A DNA stretch of 5,131 nucleotides from the NCBI GenBank assembly GCA_017551405.1, contig JAFZLP010000004.1, forward strand, positions 1 through 5,131, given 5' to 3'. Source of the stretch: Bacteroidales bacterium. Lineage in GTDB: Bacteria; Bacteroidota; Bacteroidia; Bacteroidales; UBA932. The notes beneath the pieces were generated by a model. It was not told where the DNA came from. It worked only from the letters and a program-made list of their open reading frames with translations, and searched no databases. Shown in pieces: positions 1 to 5,131 of the stretch. Every line of letters begins with the position of its first letter. Position 1 is the stretch's first letter. Made by a program: the position numbers and the translations under genes.

Positions 1-72
1 CGCCGCGTTCTCGCAGCCCGTCGCGCACGTGGCCGCAAGAGACTTACCGTGTCTTCAGAAGACAGGTGGTAA
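1..72 (+). CDS. rpmH: 50S ribosomal protein L34, C-terminal end (5' truncated by window)
   Basis: This is the end of the gene for the small basic large-subunit protein L34, which binds 23S rRNA. Reading from base 1 gives 23 residues, RRVLAARRARGRKRLTVSSE followed by DRW, then TAA. The RRVLAARRARGRKxLTVS block is the hallmark C-terminus of bacterial L34, a protein of about 50 residues, so roughly the last half is present and the start lies left of the window. The Arg/Lys-rich composition fits rRNA binding. The gene is followed after about 18 bp by a hairpin terminator and converges with the tyrS-rbfA-permease operon. Family identity is read directly from the sequence. Nothing about its promoter can be seen. 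Confidence 0.95.
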   Translation, partial: RRVLAARRARGRKRLTVSSEDRW

Positions 73-90
73 GATTTTCCTTTGGAAATA

Positions 91-119
91 AAAAAGGTGG
101 TCGGAAGACCACCTTTTTT
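91..119. terminator. Bidirectional intrinsic terminator between rpmH and the permease gene
   Basis: The perfect stem pairs GGTGGTC (96-102) with GACCACC (107-113) around a GGAA loop. It is extended by an A run on the left (90-95) that pairs with a T run on the right (114-119). On the plus strand it is a GC stem followed by six T, which would end rpmH. On the minus strand the A run becomes the U tract, ending the permease operon. The stop codon of the permease gene (118-120 on the minus strand) falls inside the T run, so the hairpin serves both convergent units in minimal space. Confidence 0.9.
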
Positions 120-1326
120 ATTTTGTCCCGCGGAGGGCCGGGGCAAGCGCCACCAGCAGCCCTATCAGCGCCACGCCGGCTGCGGTGAGCAGGACATCTC
201 CCCATTGCAGCACCACGGGATAGGCGTCCACTATGAAACTGCCGGGCATCTTCACCAGCCCCAGGTGCTGCTGGAGAAGTGCGAGCACAACTCCCACGAC
301 AAGGCCGATGAGCATTCCCAGGAGCGACACCATCCAGCCTTCGAGGATGAATATCCGCCTTATCAGGGGATCGTCGGCTCCGAGTGCGCGCAGCGTGGCG
401 ATATCCTCCTCCTTTTCGATTATGAGCATCGACAGCGAACCGAAGATGTTGAGCGCGACGATGAGCACCACAAACAGCAGGATCAGCCAGATTGCCGCCT
501 TTTCGTAGCGCATCATCCTGTAAAGGGTGGCGTGCTGCTGGTAGCGGTCCAGTACCTTGAAGCCGTCGCCGGTCTTTTCCGACAGGGCTTTGGTAAAGCT
601 TCTGGTTTCACGCCTGGACAGTCCCGGTGCAAGCCTCAGCTCGAGGCGGGACACTTCGCCGCCGCAGCCGAGAAGGGAGCTCATGGTTTCCAAAGGGACG
701 ATCAGGAGGCCCGAATCCATTTCGGCGTTGACGCTCAGGATGCTTCCGACCAGCATCTTCTCTTTCCGGAGCGAGGCCGTCGGGTTGGAAGGGGAGAACT
801 GCGCGTCCGCGGAAGGATAGTAAATGGTGACGGGCGTACGGAAATTCGGACTGGCATTCAGTTTCGAAGACAGCTCGGTGCCCAAGGCTGCAAGCGGAAG
901 ATCCCCGTCGTGGAGGCTCCAGTTCCCGAGCAGCAGGTGATTGTGCATGCCCGATGACTGCACGTAAACGGAATCGACGCCCCTGGCTGACGCAATGGAC
1001 TGGTTGCCTTCGTGCAGGATGAACACATTCTCTTCCAGGACCTTGCCTACAGACGCCACTTCCGGCCTGCCGGCGAGCCAATCGAGGATGTCAGCCGAAG
1101 GCTCGAAGCGCTTTCCGGAGGCGGTACGCACGACGAAATCGGCGTCGACGTCGCTCATGTTGTCTTTGATGATCTTGTCGAAGCCGTTGTAGACGCTCAG
1201 GATAAGGATGAGAGCGGCCGTGCCTATCGCCATGCCCAGGGCGCTTATCGCCGAAATCACATTTATTACATTGTGCGATTTGCGCGCGAAAAGGTATCTC
1301 CCCGCTATGAAGGGCGCGAGCCTCAT
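118..1326 (-). CDS. LolC/LolE-like ABC transporter permease (FtsX/MacB family)
   Basis: This 402-residue inner-membrane permease is of the lipoprotein-release type. In the known LolCDE complex such subunits, powered by the LolD ATPase, move mature lipoproteins from the inner membrane to LolA. Four membrane segments are visible at about residues 24-46, 279-303, 331-350 and 378-396. A large periplasmic domain lies between the first two, the standard order for this family. The N-terminal block with RYLFARKSHNVINVISAIS (10-28) and the cytoplasmic EKEEDIATLRALGA segment (304-317), which would contact the ATPase, are typical of LolC/LolE. The start codon overlaps the rbfA stop as ATGA, implying translational coupling. 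No ATPase gene is adjacent, so LolD must be encoded elsewhere. The family is clear. Whether it acts as LolC, LolE or a homodimer, and whether lipoproteins are its cargo, is inferred. Confidence 0.88.
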   Translation of the reverse strand: MRLAPFIAGRYLFARKSHNVINVISAISALGMAIGTAALILILSVYNGFDKIIKDNMSDVDADFVVRTASGKRFEPSADILDWLAGRPEVASVGKVLEENVFILHEGNQSIASARGVDSVYVQSSGMHNHLLLGNWSLHDGDLPLAALGTELSSKLNASPNFRTPVTIYYPSADAQFSPSNPTASLRKEKMLVGSILSVNAEMDSGLLIVPLETMSSLLGCGGEVSRLELRLAPGLSRRETRSFTKALSEKTGDGFKVLDRYQQHATLYRMMRYEKAAIWLILLFVVLIVALNIFGSLSMLIIEKEEDIATLRALGADDPLIRRIFILEGWMVSLLGMLIGLVVGVVLALLQQHLGLVKMPGSFIVDAYPVVLQWGDVLLTAAGVALIGLLVALAPALRGTK

Positions 1327-1670
1327 TTTTTGAGGAGTTCTTCTATGTGTGCTGCGTAATCGAGGGAGGTGTCGAGGAAAAAGTCGAGCTCCGGCACGAT
1401 GCGGAGCTGCCGTCCTATCTTCTGGCCCAGTTCCCCGCGTATGCTCCGGTTCTGCTCGGAAAGCAGATCCATTACCTTCCCCTGTTTTTCGGAGGGGAAG
1501 ATGCTGACGAAAACCTTGGCCACCGAAAGGTCGGGGCTGATGCGCACCTCGCTCACCGTGACCATGGCTCCGTCGAAGGCGGCCATGCCCTTGCTGCGGA
1601 TTATTTCGGCGAGGTCACGCTGGATTTCCCGTGCAACCTTGAGTTGCCTTTTTGACGGAGCGCTTTCCAT
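1323..1670 (-). CDS. rbfA: 30S ribosome-binding factor RbfA
   Basis: RbfA is a small KH-fold protein that binds the immature 30S subunit and helps 16S rRNA 5'-end processing and late subunit maturation. The 115-residue length is normal for the family. The N-terminal helix KRQLKVAREIQRDLAEII (7-24), the central strand region VTVSEVRISPDLSVAKVFVS (37-56), and the C-terminal pattern LRIVPELDFFLDTSLDYAAH (89-108) running into IEELL are the RbfA signatures. The start is the ATG one base after the tyrS stop, with no obvious Shine-Dalgarno sequence, and the TGA stop overlaps the permease ATG. An rbfA gene followed by an FtsX-like permease is, to my knowledge, a common Bacteroidota arrangement. Expression is probably driven by the tyrS promoter. 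Confidence 0.95.
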   Translation of the reverse strand: MESAPSKRQLKVAREIQRDLAEIIRSKGMAAFDGAMVTVSEVRISPDLSVAKVFVSIFPSEKQGKVMDLLSEQNRSIRGELGQKIGRQLRIVPELDFFLDTSLDYAAHIEELLKK

Positions 1671-1671
1671 T

Positions 1672-2961
1672 TTACTTGACTATTACCAGATAATAATCCT
1701 TCTTGCCCTTCTGGCAGAGGATGTATTTGCCGTCCACCACGTCTTCGGGAGTGACGCTGCCTTCGGGCGAGGTGAACTTGTCTTTGTTGAGGCTGAATCC
1801 GTTGCCCTGGATGGCCCTGCGGGCTTCGCCCTTGGATGCGTAGATGTTCGTTTCCACTGCCAGGAAATCGAGTATGCCGCAGGGGAGGGAGCCCTTCGCG
1901 ACCTCGAAGGTGGGAACCCCGTCGAACACGTCGAGCAGGGTGCGCTCGTCGAGCTTGCGGAGGTCTTCGCCTGTGCTCTTGCCGAAGAGGAGCTGCGAAG
2001 CGGCGATGGCCCTGTCGTATTCTTCCTGGCCATGCACCATAACGGTGACTTCCTTTGCGAGAAGCTTCTGCAGGACGCGGCGGCCGGGGTCGGTGCGGTG
2101 CTCGGCGATGGCGGATTCGATGGTTTCGCGGTCGAGCAGGGTGAAGATCTTGATGTACTTTTCGGCGTCTTCGTCGCTTACATTGAGCCAGAACTGGTAG
2201 AACTGGTAGGGGCTGGTGCGCTGCGGGTCGAGCCAGATGTTGCCCTTTTCGGTCTTGCCGAATTTGCCGCCGTCGGCCTTGGTGATGAGCGGGCATGTGA
2301 GTGCGAACGCCTGCCTGTCAAGGACTTTGCGTATCATCTCCACGCCGGTGGTGATGTTGCCCCACTGGTCGGCGCCGCCAAGCTGCAGGGTGACGTTGTT
2401 GTGCTCGAAAAGATACAGGAAATCGTAACCCTGGAGGAGCTGGTAGCTGAATTCGGTGAAGGACATGCCTTCGGAGGAATCGCGGCTGAGACGCTTCTTG
2501 ACTGAATCCTTGCTCATCATGTAATTGACGGTGATGAGCTTGCCGATATCGCGCGTGAAATTGATGAAGGTGTAGTCTTTCATCCAGTCGTAGTTGTTCA
2601 CGAGCTCGGCCTTATTGGGGGCGTCGGAACCGAAGTCGAGGAATTTCGAGAGCTGGGCCTTGAGGGCGGTCACGTTGTGGGCCAGGGTGGCTTCGTCCAG
2701 GAGGTTCCTTTCCTGGCTCTTCATGGACGGGTCGCCTATCATGCCGGTGGCGCCTCCCACCAGGCAGTAAGGCTTGTGGCCGCAGGCCTGGAAATGCTTA
2801 AGTATCATTATGCTTACAAGGTGCCCGATATGAAGCGAGTCTCCGGTGGGGTCTATGCCCACGTAGGCGGAGGCCGGGCCCTTCATGAGTTCTTCTTCAG
2901 TCCCGGGGGTGATGTCCTTGATCATCCCCCTCCATTTGAGTTCCTCTACAAAATTTTTCAT
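1672..2961 (-). CDS. tyrS: Tyrosyl-tRNA synthetase (class I)
   Basis: This cytoplasmic enzyme charges tRNA-Tyr with tyrosine using ATP. The 429 residues match the usual bacterial length. YVGIDPT (33-39) and HIGH (44-47) open the Rossmann catalytic fold, and KFGKT (233-237) is the KMSKS-type loop. Tyrosine-pocket residues known from the Bacillus enzyme have clear equivalents: Y33, D77, Y173, Q177, D180, and Q199 in GADQW. An S4-like RNA-binding domain occupies about 365-429, containing [17 protein letters not shown]. The frame stays open to 3174, but the start at 2961 (MKNFVEEL) is chosen because family homology begins there. A longer form would run into tpiA on the other strand with residues that do not resemble TyrS. 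It is the first gene of the operon with rbfA and the permease, and no T-box-like leader is present. Confidence 0.97.
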   Translation of the reverse strand: MKNFVEELKWRGMIKDITPGTEEELMKGPASAYVGIDPTGDSLHIGHLVSIMILKHFQACGHKPYCLVGGATGMIGDPSMKSQERNLLDEATLAHNVTALKAQLSKFLDFGSDAPNKAELVNNYDWMKDYTFINFTRDIGKLITVNYMMSKDSVKKRLSRDSSEGMSFTEFSYQLLQGYDFLYLFEHNNVTLQLGGADQWGNITTGVEMIRKVLDRQAFALTCPLITKADGGKFGKTEKGNIWLDPQRTSPYQFYQFWLNVSDEDAEKYIKIFTLLDRETIESAIAEHRTDPGRRVLQKLLAKEVTVMVHGQEEYDRAIAASQLLFGKSTGEDLRKLDERTLLDVFDGVPTFEVAKGSLPCGILDFLAVETNIYASKGEARRAIQGNGFSLNKDKFTSPEGSVTPEDVVDGKYILCQKGKKDYYLVIVK

Positions 2962-2971
2962 CTCCGAATGA

Positions 2972-3008
2972 TTTGACCTGCAAAGTTGGGCAATTATTGC
3001 TAAATTTG
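2972..3008 (+). promoter_or_regulatory. Putative Bacteroidota-type promoter of tpiA
   Basis: TAAATTTG at 3001-3008 is a perfect match to the TAnnTTTG -7 box. The best -33 candidate is TTTG at 2972-2975, with a 25-base spacer that is longer than the usual 19-21. Transcription would start around 3012-3015, leaving about 25 bases of leader before the tpiA ATG at 3038. The -7 box lies between the -33 and -7 elements of the divergent tyrS promoter, so the two promoters interleave. The -7 call is good; the -33 call is weak. Confidence 0.55.
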
Positions 3009-3011
3009 CAA
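2981..3011 (-). promoter_or_regulatory. Putative Bacteroidota-type promoter of the tyrS operon
   Basis: On the minus strand, CAACTTTG (complement of 2981-2988) matches the Bacteroidota -7 consensus TAnnTTTG at all but the first base. A TTG element (complement of 3009-3011) lies 20 bases upstream, about the expected -33 spacing. Transcription would start near 2975, giving a very short leader of roughly 14 bases before the tyrS ATG. The consensus is established for Bacteroides; its use here is inferred. Confidence 0.5.
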
Positions 3012-3012
3012 T
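2990..3012. repeat. Triple GCAAT/ATTGC repeat inside the divergent promoter region
   Basis: GCAAT at 2990-2994 and ATTGC at 2996-3000 form a perfect 11-bp interrupted palindrome around a single T. A second GCAAT at 3008-3012 forms an inverted pair with the middle copy across seven bases. The set covers the spacers of both predicted promoters, the position expected of an operator for one or both genes. No regulator is recognised, and AT-rich promoter DNA can produce such short repeats by chance. Confidence 0.35.
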
Positions 3013-3037
3013 CCGGAGAAACTTAAAACACATAAAT

Positions 3038-3793
3038 ATGCGTAAAAAAATCGTAGCCGGGAACTGGAAGATGAACACCACCGTTCCCGAAGGAATTGAA
3101 CTCGCGAAGGCAGTCGCTGCAAAATCTGCCGAACTTCCCGAAAACGTAGGCCTTATCGTGGCTCCTCCCTTCACCCATCTGGCCGCCGTGGCCGAGGCTA
3201 TAAAGGGCTCCAGGGTAGAACTTTCCGCACAGAACTGCGCCGACCACGAAAAGGGCGCCTACACCGGAGAGGTCTCCGTAGACATGCTCAAGAGCGTTGG
3301 CTGCAAATGGACAATCCTCGGTCATTCCGAGCGCCGTCAGTATTACGGCGAAACCGATGAAAAGCTGGTCGTGAAGGTCAGGCTCGCCCTCGCAGGCGGT
3401 CTGGGCGTCATCCTCTGCGTAGGCGAGAATCTCGAACAGAGGGAGGCTGGCAAGCATTTCGATGTGGTGAAGGAGCAGATAGAGAACGTCCTCTTCAACT
3501 TCACCGCCGAAGAGCTCAAGAACATCATCGTGGCCTATGAGCCCGTCTGGGCTATCGGTACCGGCAAGACCGCTACCGCCGAGCAGGCCGAGGAAATCCA
3601 CGCCTACATCCGCAAGGTGCTTGCCGGCAAGTTCGGCAAGGAGGCAGCCGAAGAAACCACCATCCTCTACGGTGGCAGCTGCAAGCCTTCGAATGCCGCT
3701 GAACTGTTCGCAATGAAAGATATCGACGGCGGCCTCATCGGAGGCGCAGCGCTCAAGCCGGACGACTTTATCGGAATTGCCCTCAGCTATTAG
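3038..3793 (+). CDS. tpiA: Triosephosphate isomerase
   Basis: This cytoplasmic (beta/alpha)8-barrel enzyme interconverts dihydroxyacetone phosphate and glyceraldehyde 3-phosphate in glycolysis and gluconeogenesis. The 251 residues are full length. Substrate-binding N9 and K11 lie in AGNWKMN, the electrophile H96 in ILGHSERR (93-100), and the catalytic base E168 in [11 protein letters not shown] (166-176), which runs into the mobile phosphate-binding loop 6. YGGSCKPSN (211-219) and GGAALK (235-240) are the phosphate-binding loops 7 and 8. The Cys in GGSCK and the Ala in GGAALK differ slightly from the common GGSVK and GGASLK but should not affect catalysis. The gene is transcribed divergently from tyrS from its own promoter. 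No hairpin terminator follows, so transcription may continue into the downstream lipoprotein region. Confidence 0.98.
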   Translation: MRKKIVAGNWKMNTTVPEGIELAKAVAAKSAELPENVGLIVAPPFTHLAAVAEAIKGSRVELSAQNCADHEKGAYTGEVSVDMLKSVGCKWTILGHSERRQYYGETDEKLVVKVRLALAGGLGVILCVGENLEQREAGKHFDVVKEQIENVLFNFTAEELKNIIVAYEPVWAIGTGKTATAEQAEEIHAYIRKVLAGKFGKEAAEETTILYGGSCKPSNAAELFAMKDIDGGLIGGAALKPDDFIGIALSY

Positions 3794-3922
3794 TGGTGTA
3801 AGAAAATAGCCAAGATACTAGCCATTTTGTCCTTTGTGTGGGCGGTGCTTTCCTGTTCGAAAGAGATGAGCAGTGAAACAACAATTCAGTCTGAGACGGC
3901 TACATTCAGTTTGAAAGTCAGT

Positions 3923-3953
3923 ATTGCAGTTGTGATTTTTACAATCGCAGTTG
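3923..3953. repeat. Short direct repeat upstream of the lipoprotein gene
   Basis: ATTGCAGTTG (3923-3932) and ATCGCAGTTG (3944-3953) match at 9 of 10 bases and are offset by 21 bp, close to two helical turns. They lie 31 bp upstream of the preferred lipoprotein start at 3985 (19 bp upstream of the alternative at 3973), in very AT-rich DNA (18 of 60 bases GC on the line from 3901). This would suit binding of a dimeric regulator, but it could equally be chance. Confidence 0.3.
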
Positions 3954-3958
3954 AAATT

Positions 3959-3963
3959 AAGGA
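3959..3963 (+). promoter_or_regulatory. Possible Shine-Dalgarno sequence before the lipoprotein gene
   Basis: AAGGA at 3959-3963 stands 9 bases before the ATG at 3973 and 21 bases before the ATG at 3985. It argues for the upstream start, but Bacteroidota depend little on Shine-Dalgarno pairing, so it does not settle the choice. Confidence 0.3.
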
Positions 3964-3984
3964 CCAACATATATGTATGGAATC

Positions 3985-4785
3985 ATGAAACATTATTTGG
4001 TGTTCATTGCACTCTTTTTTCTGGTGTATGCTTGTTCCCAAACATCCGAACCGGAGATTGTCGGCTCTACTGTTGAATTGAATGTGGCTGATATCCTTCT
4101 TCGGACGGAAGCTGAGGCTCTTCCTGAGAGTTCATACGGCAGCAGGACGACCTTGCTTCTTGTCCATGAAACATGGTCGCGGCTTAAAGACAGTTTGAGC
4201 CAGGAGAATCCCCCCTCATCCATCACCCTGATGCGAGAAAACCGAAGCATTCACATGACTTGGTCAGACGAGGCGTCTGCATTGCCGACGGAGACTGTGT
4301 CGTTTTTTCTGGAGGACAATGATCTTGCATCAGTCGTGGCAGGTTCGGCAGAGTCCTCGAAAGTAGTGACAGAACTCCTGTCCGGTATTGAGGCGGTCCC
4401 TAGCCGTTGGTATTTGTTGCCGCCACCCCCGGACAATTCACCATTGGGCGTATATCCGGAAATGACTGAGGTTGATTTGCGAAATGGGGCAGATTTTATG
4501 GTTGTGAGTGAAGGGGATTCATATATCTTCCAGGCGTGCTATCATGCTCCCGCTTTAGGCCCTGTAAAAAAGTACATCGTAAAGGACTGTTTCGACAAAT
4601 CGTTTGTCCAGTATGAAGACGAATTTTTCAGTATGGAGCAAAAATCCGGAAGTGAGTATCGTTTCATCGTGAAACCTATTCCGGATTATAAAGGAGACAG
4701 CTTCTCTCTGTCGTTTTATTTCCTCCCTTCCTATTTGGACCACTACTTGCTGAGAGACGGTTCCACTACGATTGTTTGCCGTTGA
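3985..4785 (+). CDS. Putative lipoprotein of unrecognised family
   Basis: This 266-residue protein is probably anchored by lipidation at C17. It starts MKHYLVFIALFFLVYACSQ, with a short charged end, a hydrophobic core and the lipobox VYAC (14-17). The ATG at 3973 would add MYGI in front and is the alternative start, backed by an AAGGA 9 bases upstream. I prefer 3985 because it gives the usual MK signal-peptide beginning. After a short acidic tether, two regions are seen: about 25-143 (mixed, helix around 59-73) and about 155-266 (rich in alternating beta-like residues). They are separated by a proline run, PPPP, at 146-149. Other cysteines are C185, C202 and C265, the last being next to the C-terminus. 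No enzyme motif is visible. The residues after C17 (SQTSEPE) only weakly resemble a Bacteroidota surface-export signal, so the side of the outer membrane is uncertain. The gene is AT-richer than its neighbours (about 50-52% GC on two sampled lines), suggesting transfer or relaxed selection. Confidence 0.75.
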   Translation: MKHYLVFIALFFLVYACSQTSEPEIVGSTVELNVADILLRTEAEALPESSYGSRTTLLLVHETWSRLKDSLSQENPPSSITLMRENRSIHMTWSDEASALPTETVSFFLEDNDLASVVAGSAESSKVVTELLSGIEAVPSRWYLLPPPPDNSPLGVYPEMTEVDLRNGADFMVVSEGDSYIFQACYHAPALGPVKKYIVKDCFDKSFVQYEDEFFSMEQKSGSEYRFIVKPIPDYKGDSFSLSFYFLPSYLDHYLLRDGSTTIVCR

Positions 4786-4803
4786 TGACAGAGCCCTCAG
4801 CTA

Positions 4804-5131
4804 CTAATCGAGCATCCTGACCACGAGGCCTATATGGCCGCTGTGGCTCCAGAGCCAGATCATGTCACCTTCCAGCCTCACCGTCTGGAAGGTGGCGTTT
4901 TTCTTCATGTAGATATCGGTCGGAGTGGTCCAGGTGAGGGTGCCCGTGACCTTCTGCTCCTTTTCCGAAGGAATCTCGTTCAGCACCAGCACGAAATAGT
5001 CGGACATGTTGTCCGTGGAAGCGCGGAACTCGCACCTGTCGCGGTTGAAGGAAAGCTGGCAGGTGAGCGGGTCGTACCTGAAGACGGTGTTCCCCTCCTG
5101 CTCCATGGTCACCACGTTCTTCTGGACGAAC
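4804..5131 (-). CDS. Unrecognised beta-rich protein, C-terminal part (5' truncated by window)
   Basis: The frame is open from the right window edge leftward for 108 codons to TAG at 4804-4806, followed at once by a second in-frame TAG at 4801-4803. The start lies outside the window; internal GTG or ATG codons near 5104-5115 are not convincing starts because the frame continues upstream. The product alternates hydrophobic and polar residues (for example DYFVLVLNEIP and KVTGTLTWTT), and a strand-like end contains MIWLWSHSGHIGLVVRMLD. This suggests a beta-sandwich or other all-beta domain, perhaps the end of a secreted protein or lipoprotein. Two Cys occur, in LTCQLSF and DRCEF. Its GC (about 58% on one sampled line) matches the housekeeping genes, not the adjacent lipoprotein. 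It converges on that gene with only 18 bp between stop codons and no visible hairpin. I do not recognise the family. Confidence 0.75.
   Translation of the reverse strand, partial: FVQKNVVTMEQEGNTVFRYDPLTCQLSFNRDRCEFRASTDNMSDYFVLVLNEIPSEKEQKVTGTLTWTTPTDIYMKKNATFQTVRLEGDMIWLWSHSGHIGLVVRMLD

Larger units (their letters stand above)
3794..3988 (+). pseudogene. Start-less remnant of a lipoprotein gene (signal peptide plus lipobox)
   Basis: The frame opens directly after the tpiA TAG and stays open for 64 codons to a TGA at 3986-3988. It encodes a textbook type II signal peptide: positive KKIAK from 3800, a hydrophobic stretch, then VLSC with the lipobox Cys at 3854-3856. A polar Ser/Thr/Glu tether and a beta-like stretch (TFSLKVSI) follow. 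No ATG, GTG or TTG precedes the positive residues; the codon before Lys is TGT. In-frame TTG (3827) or GTG (3836, 3845) starts would remove the charged end, and the ATG at 3866 lies after the lipobox. The residue pattern after about 3923 no longer looks like a folded domain. I infer a lipoprotein gene that lost its start and most of its body. Its final TGA overlaps the ATG of the next lipoprotein. A sequencing error near 3797 or a non-canonical start are the alternatives. The DNA is very AT-rich compared with tpiA. Confidence 0.5.

Noticed and set aside
82..957. A 291-codon plus-strand open frame opposite the permease gene
   Set aside because: It starts inside the terminator region, is rich in His, Gln and Arg like a typical antisense shadow, and overlaps the well-supported permease throughout.
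1369..2505. A 378-codon plus-strand open frame opposite rbfA and tyrS
   Set aside because: It lies antisense to two unmistakable genes, has no recognisable domain, and is explained by high GC and few stop codons on the opposite strand.
2962..3037. T-box riboswitch or leader peptide controlling tyrS
   Set aside because: The divergent intergenic region is only 76 bp and shows no T-box sequence or terminator/antiterminator pair. T-boxes are mainly a feature of Firmicutes.
2962..3174. A 71-residue N-terminal extension of TyrS
   Set aside because: It would cover the promoter region and the start of tpiA on the other strand. TyrS homology begins at the ATG at 2961, which gives the normal family length.
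3023..3601. A 192-codon minus-strand open frame opposite tpiA
   Set aside because: It is antisense to a complete TpiA with all catalytic residues. Its Gly/Leu-rich product reflects the complementary codons.
3906..3913. TCAGTTTG as the -7 box of the lipoprotein promoter
   Set aside because: It lacks the second consensus base, and no TTG or TTTG element lies about 20 bases upstream, so support is too weak to annotate.
3791..3988. Stop-codon read-through joining TpiA to the lipoprotein-like frame
   Set aside because: The frame is the same, but a signal peptide fused behind a cytoplasmic barrel enzyme makes no functional sense, and nothing suggests TAG recoding.
4786..4803. Terminator between the convergent lipoprotein and right-hand genes
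   Set aside because: Only 18 bp separate the stop codons, and there is no stable stem or T run.

Overview
The window looks like a chromosomal segment of a Bacteroidota bacterium, most likely of the order Bacteroidales, with fairly high GC (hand counts of about 58-60% in the housekeeping genes). The evidence is threefold. The encoded proteins resemble Bacteroidales versions of TyrS, RbfA, TpiA and L34. A LolC/LolE-type permease sits directly behind rbfA. A perfect TAnnTTTG -7 promoter box lies upstream of tpiA, and strong Shine-Dalgarno sequences are scarce. Relatives such as Alistipes/Rikenellaceae would fit the GC, but that is a guess.

Left edge (1-120): the last codons of rpmH (ribosomal protein L34) run rightward into a strong hairpin flanked by A and T runs. 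The same hairpin can end the leftward operon, whose last stop codon lies inside the terminator.

Left operon, minus strand (118-2961): tyrS, rbfA and a LolC/LolE-like permease are packed in that order, with a 1-bp gap and then a 4-bp ATGA overlap. The operon joins tRNA charging, 30S maturation and a membrane ABC permease of the lipoprotein-release family. It starts in a 76-bp divergent promoter region shared with tpiA, where the two predicted promoters interleave.

Right of the promoter (3038-3793): tpiA is a complete triosephosphate isomerase with all catalytic residues.

Accessory islet (3794-4803): this stretch is AT-richer than its surroundings, about 30% GC on one 60-base line and 50-52% within the gene. 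It begins directly after the tpiA stop with an open frame that encodes a good lipoprotein signal peptide and lipobox but has no start codon, probably a decayed lipoprotein gene. It is followed by an intact 266-residue lipoprotein of unrecognised family. The right end (4804-5131) holds the 3' part of a convergent gene for an unrecognised beta-rich protein.

No tRNA, rRNA, CRISPR array, insertion sequence or recognised defence or biosynthetic system is visible. The housekeeping part is ordinary. The only part likely to hold something undescribed is the lipoprotein islet between tpiA and the right edge.
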